Shown: positions 1 through 5,924 of the stretch, one piece after another | Layout: every line of letters begins with the position of its first letter | Position numbering within the stretch: position 1 is the first letter of the stretch | NCBI GenBank assembly: GCA_011048855.1 | Contig: DSCZ01000310.1 | Coordinates: 1-7,931, forward strand | Length of the DNA stretch: 7,931 nucleotides | Reading direction: 5' to 3' | Source of the DNA: Desulfobacteraceae bacterium | GTDB lineage: Bacteria > Desulfobacterota > DSM-4660 > Desulfatiglandales > Desulfatiglandaceae | The notes under the pieces: model-generated | The model's database searches: none | What the model was told of the DNA's origin: nothing | Seen by the model: the letters and a program-made list of their open reading frames with translations, nothing else | Translations under genes and position numbers: made by a program

Positions 1-427
1 ACTCTTTAGCGTATTCGCGTACCTTCTTCGCGAAAGACCTGAAAGCGGAAACCCGAGCCCATTTGGCAGATCCTTCCGCGGCATGCCTCATCACGATAAA
101 GCGGGAGCCTGAACCCTGTCCGACAAAGGTGTCCACCGTGTGATAGATGCTTTCGCCTTTCTGCATCGAGCTTTCCCCGGCGCTGCGAAACCCAACGATA
201 CTTCCAGCCCCGAGCATCGAAAATGCGTCCTCAAAAGAGCTGTAAGTTCGAGTGCTCTCCTGGGAAAAAATCAAATCACATTTTTCACCTGTCAAATAAT
301 TTACGAATTTCCGGGGATTACCCTCCCTCAGTTCACGATATACGTAAACCGCTCTTTCGCATATGTCGGTTATATAGTCCATATCCAGATCACTTACACA
401 AATCACGCTGCGGACCAGTTTATCCAT
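1..427 (-). CDS. Aspartate carbamoyltransferase-like protein, N-terminal part (cut by window edge)
   Basis: This is the first 142 codons of a carbamoyltransferase; the rest lies beyond base 1. Members transfer the carbamoyl group of carbamoyl phosphate to an amino group, aspartate in pyrimidine synthesis. The carbamoyl-phosphate signature STRT is at residues 58-61 (SQESTRTYSSFEDAF), followed by SSMQKGES at 86-93, which matches the mobile loop Ser and Lys of PyrB (K90 here). MRHAAEG at 113-119 has the Arg-His pair that points to the aspartate rather than the ornithine subfamily. The usual STRTR is STRTY here, and the N-terminus is divergent, so this may be a paralogue rather than housekeeping PyrB. 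The ATG at 425-427 has AGGAG six bases upstream. The C-terminal amino-acid-binding domain is not visible, so the acceptor substrate cannot be named. Confidence 0.82.
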   Translation of the reverse strand, partial: MDKLVRSVICVSDLDMDYITDICERAVYVYRELREGNPRKFVNYLTGEKCDLIFSQESTRTYSSFEDAFSMLGAGSIVGFRSAGESSMQKGESIYHTVDTFVGQGSGSRFIVMRHAAEGSAKWARVSAFRSFAKKVREYAKE

Positions 428-485
428 AACGATCTCCTCTTTATTTTTAGGTACTCGAAATCAGAAGGCAGGGGCGGCTTAGGGC

Positions 486-503
486 CCGGAGTATTTACTC
501 CGG
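486..503. promoter_or_regulatory. Inverted repeat CCGGAGTA-TT-TACTCCGG in the carbamoyltransferase leader
   Basis: Two perfect 8-base arms are separated by two bases. The spacing is too tight for a good RNA hairpin without opening inner pairs, so a dimeric protein operator is as likely as an RNA structure. No T-tract follows on either strand, so it is not an intrinsic terminator. It lies between the predicted promoter and the start codon at 427. Confidence 0.35.
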
Positions 504-527
504 TCCGGTAAAATAGTATATTTCTAA

Positions 528-537
528 TGCCCGGGCA
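528..537. promoter_or_regulatory. Perfect palindrome TGCCCGGGCA near predicted start of transcription
   Basis: A perfect 10-base palindrome lies just downstream of the predicted -10 box of the carbamoyltransferase-like gene, in the position of a repressor site. Function is inferred from position only. A 10-base GC palindrome can arise by chance. Confidence 0.25.
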
Positions 538-550
538 AGACCCAGGGTGA

Positions 551-580
551 ATTTTAATGCCAGGATTGAAAAACCGTCAA
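551..580 (-). promoter_or_regulatory. Predicted sigma-70 promoter for the carbamoyltransferase-like gene
   Basis: On the minus strand a -35 box TTGACG (575-580) and a -10 box TAAAAT (551-556) are separated by 18 bases, each matching consensus at five of six positions. Transcription would begin near 544, giving a leader of roughly 117 bases before the ATG at 427. This is a by-eye match. Confidence 0.4.
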
Positions 581-611
581 TGCAAAGGAACGGCGAAAGG
601 AGCTTGTAGAC

Positions 612-839
612 GTGGTCGACAGTGACGGAAAAAAGGAAAATACCGGGGACCGCCAAAAACATCCCGCCCCGTCCCTGAAAAGGGGGTGTCTTGTCAACAC
701 CGTTTTTTCAGCCTGTGTCGGAATCGGTCTACTGCTAGCCTACAAGGGAGCCTTTTCGGATCTGGACGGAATCTATTTTCCGATCGGCCTTGGGCTGCTG
801 GGGATAGGATCCGTCGTTATCTGGCGCGAGTGGAGGTGA
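612..839 (+). CDS. Small two-helix membrane protein, function unknown
   Basis: This is a 75-residue protein and the only plus-strand gene supported here. The GTG start has AAAGGAG nine bases upstream, which decides the start. Residues 1-28 are polar and rich in Lys, Asp and Pro. Two hydrophobic segments follow, about 30-48 and 54-71, joined by a short acidic turn (SDLDG), and the protein ends in the charged tail REWR. The layout suggests a small inner-membrane protein with both termini in the cytoplasm. I do not recognise a family. It is divergent from the carbamoyltransferase-like gene and convergent with the polyamine operon, so it is probably expressed alone. The evidence is the ribosome binding site and the hydrophobicity pattern; similarity is not established. 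Confidence 0.6.
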   Translation: MVDSDGKKENTGDRQKHPAPSLKRGCLVNTVFSACVGIGLLLAYKGAFSDLDGIYFPIGLGLLGIGSVVIWREWR

Positions 840-905
840 TTGTCATCCGGTTTTTTTATTAAGGTCCCGCAGCCGGAAGCTGAAGCTGCTACCTGAAAAA
901 CAGCC

Positions 906-941
906 GATACCGATTCCGATACCGACCCCGACCCCGATCTT
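906..941. repeat. Degenerate hexamer array, GAYNNC units (first block)
   Basis: Six successive hexamers run GATACC, GATTCC, GATACC, GACCCC, GACCCC and the decayed GATCTT. All keep GA at positions 1-2 and most keep C at position 6. Read as codons they give alternating Asp-X, but a stop lies just upstream (894-896) and no start is available, so this is not read as a gene. The block directly abuts the folded segment at 940. Confidence 0.65.
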
Positions 942-1005
942 GTCTCACGCCCGGAACGGCGTTGCCACGACAATGTCGGGTATGGAAACCCGACCTACAG
1001 AGGTC
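940..1005. repeat. Compound palindromic element (REP-like), three hairpins
   Basis: Three adjoining inverted repeats fill 66 bases. The first pairs TTGTC (940-944) with GACAA (969-973) and contains an inner ACGCC/GGCGT stem (947-951 with 958-962). The second is a perfect six-pair stem, GTCGGG (975-980) with CCCGAC (989-994), around TATGGAAA. The third pairs GACCT (992-996) with AGGTC (1001-1005). The GTCGGG...CCCGACCTACA form resembles repetitive extragenic palindromes found in many bacterial genomes. There is no T-tract after it on either strand, so terminator function is doubtful. It sits downstream of speB and could stabilise the 3' end of the polyamine mRNA. Confidence 0.55.
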
Positions 1006-1022
1006 CTACATTAAAAACGGCC

Positions 1023-1052
1023 GATTCGGATATCGATTACGACAACGACAAC
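1023..1052. repeat. Degenerate hexamer array, GAYNNC units (second block)
   Basis: Five hexamers run GATTCG, GATATC, GATTAC, GACAAC and GACAAC. The pattern is the same as in the block at 906-941 and stays in the same reading phase despite the intervening palindromes. The composition is AT-richer than the first block. This looks like one array interrupted by, or assembled with, the folded segment. Confidence 0.55.
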
Positions 1053-1107
1053 CGCTTCGCTGACAACGAGCTTACCTCAAGAGGGGTAAAGGCGGCGATG
1101 AATCTTT

Positions 1108-2037
1108 TTACGGTTCCATCAATATGGGCCCTGCGGGGCTGACCGGCCAGGAAAGATTGCGTCGGGCGATCTCAGAAGCCAGCTTGAAACCCAGCATCTT
1201 GTAAATCAATTTCGCCACGGCAAACGGAGAGTTCCTGTCAGATTCCGAAGATGAAAGTTCAACCACGTCGAAACCCACCACATTTTTCGTCGAAAAAACT
1301 TCCGACAAGAACCTCAATGCCTCGTCCCACTGCATCCCACCAGGCTCAGGCGTTCCGGTGCTGGAGATCACACTCCAGTCGAACACGTCAACATCCACGG
1401 TGATATAAACGTCCCGCGGAAGCGCCTGAAGCGCCTTAGCGGAATCGAATACCCCGGCCCTGATCCCGTGCATCGTAAAAAGCGCCAGATTTTCACGGGC
1501 GGCCAGGCGGGCTTCTTCCACGCTCATGCTCCGGATGCCCACCTGGAGCGTGTGACTGGTCACCTCCCGCACCCTGGCCATCACGCAAGCATGGCTTTGA
1601 CTGCTCCCTTCGTATTCCGAACGAAGATCGGCGTGGGCGTCCAATTGAATGACTCCCAGAGGAGAATGATGTTCGGCCACTCCCCGTACCGCACCCGGGG
1701 TTATAGAATGATCCCCGCCCAATACGACAGGAAATCTTCCCGAGCCCAGAATTTCAGAAACGGCGCGCCGGACTTCCTGAGCCACCTCGGCCCCGGAGCC
1801 GGAAACCGGAAGGGGTGCAGCGGTGAAAATGCCGGCTCGATAGGGCTCCGTGTCGAGGACTTCATCATACAACTCAAGCAATCTCGAAGCTTCTATCACT
1901 GCATCCGGCGCACCTGCAGCCCCTTTCCCGGCTGAAACCCCTCCCTCGTAGGGCACCGGCAGAAGCACTACCGCAGAGGTCTCATAATCGGTGAATATGG
2001 GATCAAGATCCAGAAAACAGTTTGTATTACCTATCAT
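1108..2037 (-). CDS. speB: Agmatinase (ureohydrolase family)
   Basis: This binuclear-manganese cytosolic enzyme hydrolyses agmatine to putrescine and urea. It has 309 residues, the normal size for SpeB. The metal-binding signatures are all present: GGDHS at 107-111 (H110), DAHAD at 133-137, and DVDVFD at 215-220. GFDVVE at 255-260 carries the conserved late glutamate. The N-terminal PYEGGVSAGKGA (29-40) is typical of agmatinases and formiminoglutamase-like relatives. The ATG overlaps the stop of the preceding speY-like gene in an ATGA junction (2034-2037), so translation is probably coupled. It follows an arginine decarboxylase and a DHS-like gene, which makes agmatine the expected substrate over arginine or guanidinobutyrate. 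Assignment to the family is secure; the substrate rests on context. Confidence 0.92.
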   Translation of the reverse strand: MIGNTNCFLDLDPIFTDYETSAVVLLPVPYEGGVSAGKGAAGAPDAVIEASRLLELYDEVLDTEPYRAGIFTAAPLPVSGSGAEVAQEVRRAVSEILGSGRFPVVLGGDHSITPGAVRGVAEHHSPLGVIQLDAHADLRSEYEGSSQSHACVMARVREVTSHTLQVGIRSMSVEEARLAARENLALFTMHGIRAGVFDSAKALQALPRDVYITVDVDVFDWSVISSTGTPEPGGMQWDEALRFLSEVFSTKNVVGFDVVELSSSESDRNSPFAVAKLIYKMLGFKLASEIARRNLSWPVSPAGPILMEP

Positions 2038-3104
2038 ACCGCCTCTTTCAAAGACTTACTCATCACCGGAATTTGGGCAGCCAGTCGCTTCCCGGCGCGG
2101 GTCTCACATTTATCGAGAGCATAGGCTGAAATCAGAGGGAACAACACGCTGTATTCGCCCCAGATCTGAACGAGATTGTATTCATCGGCATTTTGATATT
2201 TGCCCCAGGTGACCGCCTCACCGAAAGTACAACTTGAAAGGCTTCCTTCCCTTTCCACCGCGGTGCCGATCTGCAAGCCCCGGTCGGCCCCCTCGAACGG
2301 CACACCCAGTATCTGGCTGATAGTCGGGCCTGTCTGCTGAATGAAATTTTTAGGGCCTCCGCCCCCGAGTTCGACAAAACCGGTGCCCCGGGCATCGTAA
2401 ACGATGGCTGCGGAATCAAGGATATCCTTTTGTGGATAGAGGGTTACCGGATACCCGTCCAGATCCATTCTCAGCAGATTCATCGCAATTGAATGGTTGG
2501 CCATCGAATCCCAGAAAACCGGTACTTCCCGGCTTGCTGCCAGCGCAACGAAGCTTCGTTCCGGATAACGGGCATTATCGATCACCCATTTGCCCAGGAT
2601 ACGGTTGAACTCCCAGCTCGCCAGACTGCGCCCCTCGAGCAGCGGATAGGATTCCCTGACGAATTTACGAATTATTTCATCCTGGGCCTCGAGGGTTTCT
2701 TTTTCACGTATCCCTATGTCATAGATCCGCGTATCGCCATGGGCCCTTAACGCGTCATCATCGCAGTGGGGGCTTACTGCTTTTACCGGGAGGCCGAAAG
2801 CGAAATGCAGATCGTGATAAACCTGCGCGCCCGTAGAGCATATGACATCGATGAATCCCGCTTCGATCAGCGATATAACCATACCTCCCATGCCGCCGGC
2901 TATACCTGCTCCGGCTATACCCAGCCAGATAGTATCATCTTCCTTGATCATCCTGGTGTAAAGCCCGGCACCGCGTGCCACATTTCTGGCTTCAAAGGCT
3001 GTTCCTCCCATCCTTTGAATCAGATCCGGGACTGTCATTCCCCTGTCCAGCCGGACAGGAACGATATCCGGTGAGCCTTTGAAAAGGCTGTCGTTATCGT
3101 TCAT
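2034..3104 (-). CDS. speY: Deoxyhypusine synthase-family protein, probable homospermidine synthase (SpeY type)
   Basis: This NAD-dependent aminobutyl transferase has 356 residues. Eukaryotic and archaeal DHS modifies eIF5A, which bacteria lack. The characterised bacterial homologue in Anabaena (SpeY) makes sym-homospermidine from putrescine, and the flanking decarboxylase and agmatinase would supply that substrate. EAVTWGK at 296-302 aligns with EAVSWGK of human DHS, so K302 is the catalytic lysine. STGAQVYHD (90-98) is the dinucleotide-site motif in the form seen in bacterial homologues, and LGIAGAGIAGGMG (61-73) is glycine-rich. The human histidine H288 position appears to be Asn (GGGGPKN, 247-253). 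I chose the ATG at 3104, with GGAAAGGA six bases upstream. The in-frame GTG at 3131 would overlap the previous stop but has no ribosome binding site. The gene is 23 bases after pdaD and overlaps speB by four bases. Confidence 0.85.
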   Translation of the reverse strand: MNDNDSLFKGSPDIVPVRLDRGMTVPDLIQRMGGTAFEARNVARGAGLYTRMIKEDDTIWLGIAGAGIAGGMGGMVISLIEAGFIDVICSTGAQVYHDLHFAFGLPVKAVSPHCDDDALRAHGDTRIYDIGIREKETLEAQDEIIRKFVRESYPLLEGRSLASWEFNRILGKWVIDNARYPERSFVALAASREVPVFWDSMANHSIAMNLLRMDLDGYPVTLYPQKDILDSAAIVYDARGTGFVELGGGGPKNFIQQTGPTISQILGVPFEGADRGLQIGTAVEREGSLSSCTFGEAVTWGKYQNADEYNLVQIWGEYSVLFPLISAYALDKCETRAGKRLAAQIPVMSKSLKEAV

Positions 3105-3127
3105 TTCTAATCCTTTCCCCGGCTCCT

Positions 3128-3682
3128 TCACTCAAGCAGCATAACGGCGCAGGCCAGCACCGTCGTCCAGAGTCCACTCTTATGTCCCCTGGCGGACTGT
3201 GCTATGCTGTGACTCACAAATTGCCGCTGGCCGACCTTGTAGACATTTTTTCTTTCGTCCCAGGCGACGTCGGGGTCCAGCTCTATCCCCAGTGTCGAAG
3301 CCAGCATCGTAGCTGCTAAATCTTCAGCGAAATCTGAGGATTTTCTTAAAGTTTCACCAAAAGCATGATGTTCGCTTATATAGCCGTATTGATTATGGTC
3401 TTTCGGCCTTGCAAGACCTATTGCGGCAGAAATCAACCTGTTGGGTTCATTAGTACTTTCCCTCGCCATAACCACGAAAGTTATTTCGCCGGCGCGCAGC
3501 ATCTCGACCCCCTTGTCCCGCTTTATTATTTTGCAATCCGGGGGAAAAATGCTCGAAACAGTTACGATGTTGCACTTTTCAATGCCGGCGTTCCTGAGCG
3601 CGAGTTCGAAGCTCTGGAGCTTGTTTCTATGATAACCGACGCCTTTGGTAAAAAACATTTTCTTGGGAACGATTTCACTCAC
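3128..3682 (-). CDS. pdaD: Pyruvoyl-dependent arginine decarboxylase (proenzyme)
   Basis: This protein decarboxylates arginine to agmatine, the first step of the operon's polyamine route. The 184-residue proenzyme is expected to cleave itself between S43 and S44 in VSSIFPP (42-48), the equivalent of the VSS(I/L)xPP site of archaeal enzymes. That gives a beta chain of 43 residues and an alpha chain starting with the pyruvoyl group from S44. The [10 protein letters not shown] segment (100-111) holds the conserved glutamate E104 needed for catalysis in the Methanocaldococcus enzyme. The GTG start at 3680-3682 has a strong AGGAGG six bases upstream. A GC-rich hairpin lies immediately before it. 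It is first in the operon. Pyruvoyl histidine and aspartate decarboxylases differ in motif and context, so arginine is the best substrate call. Confidence 0.9.
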   Translation of the reverse strand: MSEIVPKKMFFTKGVGYHRNKLQSFELALRNAGIEKCNIVTVSSIFPPDCKIIKRDKGVEMLRAGEITFVVMARESTNEPNRLISAAIGLARPKDHNQYGYISEHHAFGETLRKSSDFAEDLAATMLASTLGIELDPDVAWDERKNVYKVGQRQFVSHSIAQSARGHKSGLWTTVLACAVMLLE

Positions 3683-3703
3683 GGCCCGCCTCCTTTTCAG
3701 CCC

Positions 3704-3724
3704 GGCGCCCGCAGTCCGGGCGCC
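3704..3724 (-). promoter_or_regulatory. GC-rich leader hairpin before the pdaD ribosome binding site
   Basis: GGCGCCCG (3704-3711) and CGGGCGCC (3717-3724) form a perfect 8-pair stem with a five-base loop. In the minus-strand transcript it ends 13 bases before AGGAGG of pdaD and has no U-tract after it, so it is not a terminator. It may control translation or mRNA stability of the polyamine operon. The role is inferred from position. Confidence 0.45.
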
Positions 3725-3851
3725 TCAAAAACTTTCCGCCTCAAGGACCTCCGGTTTATAAAACTGGTAGGATGAAGATCCATCAAAGGCGGAATCTGGA
3801 ACACACCGGATACCCGGAAAACTACATCCGGCGGATAATTTTCAAAGATTA

Positions 3852-3880
3852 CTTATAATCATTTTCGCCGGACGATGCAA
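3852..3880 (-). promoter_or_regulatory. Predicted sigma-70 promoter for the polyamine operon
   Basis: On the minus strand, -35 TTGCAT (3875-3880) and -10 TATAAG (3852-3857) are separated by exactly 17 bases. The -10 matches at five of six positions; the -35 is weaker. The start would be near 3845, with a leader of about 160 bases containing an inverted repeat CCGGAT-N14-ATCCGG (3806-3831) and the hairpin at 3704-3724. The -35 overlaps the T-tract of the terminator described at 3879-3910. Confidence 0.35.
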
Positions 3881-3910
3881 AAAAAATGCGGGCCGAAGCG
3901 TCATGCGGCC
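3879..3910 (-). terminator. Probable intrinsic terminator of the TrpB2-to-activator operon
   Basis: In the minus-strand transcript GGCCG (3906-3910) pairs with CGGCC (3891-3895), and after five further bases eight consecutive U follow (3879-3886). The stem overlaps the stop codon of the sigma-54 activator (3901-3903). The stem is short with a ten-base loop, so termination may be partial, and read-through into pdaD is possible. Confidence 0.45.
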
Positions 3911-5310
3911 GGTTTGAAATCCTCTTTTCTTAGACCGTATTTCTTGACCAGTTTATGAAACTGTCGGGTGCTTATCCCGGAAGCCGCCGCCGAAAGATTT
4001 ATCCTGCCCAGACATCGGGTCAAAACCTCTTCGAGATAGCGCCGCTCGCTATCGGCGACAGACCTGCTTCGTGCCTGAGCCAGCGTGGGAAATTCCTTCC
4101 GCATCAAAGGGTTTGCCACACCTTTCAAAACCTGAAACAATTCATTTGGAAAACTTTCCGGCATCAACACCGCCGAAGTTTCAAGAATACATGCCCGTTC
4201 CAGCAGGTTTTCCAGTTCCCGGATATTGCCGGGCCAGCCATAGCTTTCAAATGCATCCAGCACGTCGGGGTGGATTCCGCGGATTTCCTTTACAAACAGT
4301 TTATTCATACGATCCAGGAAACACTCACACAAAAGAGCGAGATCCTCAAGCCGTTCGCGAAGCGGAGGAAGCTCCACGGGAAAAACATTCAGGCGGTAGT
4401 AGAGATCACGCCTGAACCTTCCGTCCTCACTCATTTCTTTCAGGCTGAGATTGGTGGCCGAAATTATCCTCACATCTGCACGGAGAGGCTCTTCGCCCCC
4501 GATCCGTTGAAATGTACCATCCTGCAGCACCTGCAGCAGTTTGACCTGCGCCATCGGGGTTATTGTACCGATTTCATCCAGAAAAATCGTACCCCCCTGG
4601 GCTATCTCGAATTTTCCCGGCTTACGGCGTATCGCCCCGGTGAAAGCACCCTTTTCATGACCGAAGAGTTCACTTTCGAGCAAAGTTTCGGGAATCGCTC
4701 CGCAATGGATACTGATAAACTGTGCGTCTTTTCGGTTGCTGTGGCGATGGATCATCCTCGCAAGCACATTTTTGCCCGTACCGGTCTCCCCGGTCAGCAA
4801 CACCGTGCTCCTGGTGGGCGCAACGCATCGTATTTTACTATAAACCTGCTTCATGGCAGGGCTTTTCGTCTGCGCCATCGTGAACACATCTTCGTCCCAT
4901 GCCCGGGTCCTCAGGTAATCCAGTTCGGATTGCAACAGCACCGACTCGCAGACCGAGTCGACGGCATGCTTGAGTTCTTCCTGTTGGAGGGGATAGGACA
5001 CATAGGTACGAGCCCCGGCTCGCACCGCTTTCACCGCTTCCCTGACAGCTTCCGGCGGCGTCATCACAACCACTTCCACGGTGGGAGACACCTCCCAGAA
5101 GGGACGCAGGACTTCTCTGAAACTTTCGCCGGGTGAGGCATTCATCAGGATGGAAAGGTCGAAAAAAAGAAAATCGCACCGTTTCCGCCGGAGCATCTCC
5201 AGGCCCTCGGCGGGAGTGGAGGCCGCTTCGAGGCTGGAACCCCTCTCCGTGAATTCATCGAGTGCGCTGAGAGCATCGGGCGATGTGCATATTGTCAGGA
5301 TGGAACTCAT
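3901..5310 (-). CDS. Sigma-54-dependent transcriptional activator with degenerate receiver domain
   Basis: This 469-residue enhancer-binding protein has the NtrC layout. Residues 1-125 resemble a response-regulator receiver with D51 in FFDL at the phospho-acceptor position and T84 conserved, but the acidic pair after strand 1 is absent (TICTSPD) and the expected Lys-Pro is Tyr-Pro (Y106-P107). Phosphorylation by the standard magnesium-dependent mechanism is therefore doubtful. The AAA+ domain (about 147-375) is intact: Walker A GETGTGK 174-180, sigma-54-contacting GAFTGA 221-226, Walker B TIFLDE 241-246, and [13 protein letters not shown] 298-310 containing the arginine-finger region. A Fis-type helix-turn-helix ends the protein (about 425-461). 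It overlaps the MocA-like gene by ATGA (5307-5310) and is last before a probable terminator. Its targets are not evident; I found no convincing -24/-12 promoter in this window. Confidence 0.93.
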   Translation of the reverse strand: MSSILTICTSPDALSALDEFTERGSSLEAASTPAEGLEMLRRKRCDFLFFDLSILMNASPGESFREVLRPFWEVSPTVEVVVMTPPEAVREAVKAVRAGARTYVSYPLQQEELKHAVDSVCESVLLQSELDYLRTRAWDEDVFTMAQTKSPAMKQVYSKIRCVAPTRSTVLLTGETGTGKNVLARMIHRHSNRKDAQFISIHCGAIPETLLESELFGHEKGAFTGAIRRKPGKFEIAQGGTIFLDEIGTITPMAQVKLLQVLQDGTFQRIGGEEPLRADVRIISATNLSLKEMSEDGRFRRDLYYRLNVFPVELPPLRERLEDLALLCECFLDRMNKLFVKEIRGIHPDVLDAFESYGWPGNIRELENLLERACILETSAVLMPESFPNELFQVLKGVANPLMRKEFPTLAQARSRSVADSERRYLEEVLTRCLGRINLSAAASGISTRQFHKLVKKYGLRKEDFKPAA

Positions 5311-5924
5311 GACAGGCGGTTGTAATCCTCCGGTGTATCGATATCCCTGGAATCATAAGGAGCGTCGGGCGTCACCAGGCAGACCCGCTGCGAAAAAGCA
5401 TCGAAAAGAGCCCTTCCTCCAACATCACCCCGGAGCGTATGCAGGTGAAAATACATCTCCCGGCCGAACACAACAGGGTGGCAGCGACAGTTCCCTCCCG
5501 CCACGGCGCCTATACACGCACCGGATTCCAGATACCGGTGGATCAATAGGTCTATCACGCCCGAGGGCACATTCGGCATATCGCCCAGGATAATCATAGC
5601 GTGATCAAAACGTTTTTCCACAACCGAGAGGCCGGCAATGATCGATGAACTTATGCCTTGCTCCCATCGGTTGTTTTCAATGATCGACAATTTCGGATGC
5701 TCGCAATATTTCGTCAATTCCTTTCGGATTTCCCCGCTTCGGCATCCAAGCACGACCACCACGTATTCCAACCCGGATGACAGAGCGTGAAGAGTCACCC
5801 TGGCGACGAGCGGGACTCCGTCCACCGGCAGAAGCTGTTTGAGCGTTCCCATACGGCTCGAGGCGCCGGCGGCCAATATGATTCCGGCGACGCCGCTGCC
5901 GGATTTTTGCCTGATCTTACTCAT
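5307..5924 (-). CDS. MocA-like nucleotidyltransferase (NTP_transf_3 family)
   Basis: This is a probable molybdopterin cytidylyl- or guanylyltransferase-type enzyme of 205 residues. It has the nucleotide-binding loop LAAGASSRMG (17-26) followed by KQLLP (29-33), the metal-binding LGDMP (113-117, D115), CHPVVF (148-153), DVGGR (167-171) and the closing DIDTPEDY (194-201). This order is that of the MocA/MobA group, with the CHPVVF and DVGGR elements favouring MocA, which makes the cytosine dinucleotide cofactor for xanthine-dehydrogenase-type hydroxylases. No such hydroxylase is in the window, so the partner is unknown. An open frame continues to 6023, but the ATG at 5924 forms an ATGA overlap with the preceding stop (5921-5924) and leaves the domain at the normal N-terminal distance. 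Translation is probably coupled on both sides. Confidence 0.85.
   Translation of the reverse strand: MSKIRQKSGSGVAGIILAAGASSRMGTLKQLLPVDGVPLVARVTLHALSSGLEYVVVVLGCRSGEIRKELTKYCEHPKLSIIENNRWEQGISSSIIAGLSVVEKRFDHAMIILGDMPNVPSGVIDLLIHRYLESGACIGAVAGGNCRCHPVVFGREMYFHLHTLRGDVGGRALFDAFSQRVCLVTPDAPYDSRDIDTPEDYNRLS

Noticed and set aside
140..511. Plus-strand open frame of 123 codons near the left edge
   Set aside because: It is antisense to the carbamoyltransferase-like gene, whose motifs and ribosome binding site are clear.
773..973. Minus-strand open frame with Ser-Gly/Ser-Glu repeats
   Set aside because: The repeat comes from the GAYNNC hexamers read on the other strand, and the frame overlaps the small membrane protein gene; no ribosome binding site was found.
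906..1052. CRISPR array interpretation of the hexamer blocks
   Set aside because: Units are six bases with no spacers; nothing resembles 24-40-base repeats with unique spacers, and no cas gene is present.
1072..1089. TTACC...GGTAA inverted repeat just after speB as a terminator
   Set aside because: The stem is short and AT-containing, and no T-tract follows on the minus strand.
3105..3131. Upstream GTG start for the DHS-like protein, overlapping the pdaD stop
   Set aside because: There is no ribosome binding site before it, whereas the ATG at 3104 has GGAAAGGA at six bases. A coupled GTG start cannot be fully excluded.
3683..3900. Search for a sigma-54 (-24/-12) promoter before the polyamine operon
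   Set aside because: No GG-N10-GC pair in a TGGCAC...TTGC context was found here, nor upstream of TrpB2 or the carbamoyltransferase-like gene; the closest matches had wrong spacing.
3955..5136. Long plus-strand open frame (393 codons) antisense to the sigma-54 activator
   Set aside because: It lies wholly opposite a gene with intact Walker A, GAFTGA and helix-turn-helix motifs; its translation has no recognisable domain and is a codon-bias shadow.
5081..5593. Plus-strand open frame of 170 codons across the MocA-like/activator junction
   Set aside because: It is antisense to two well-supported genes and low in recognisable structure.
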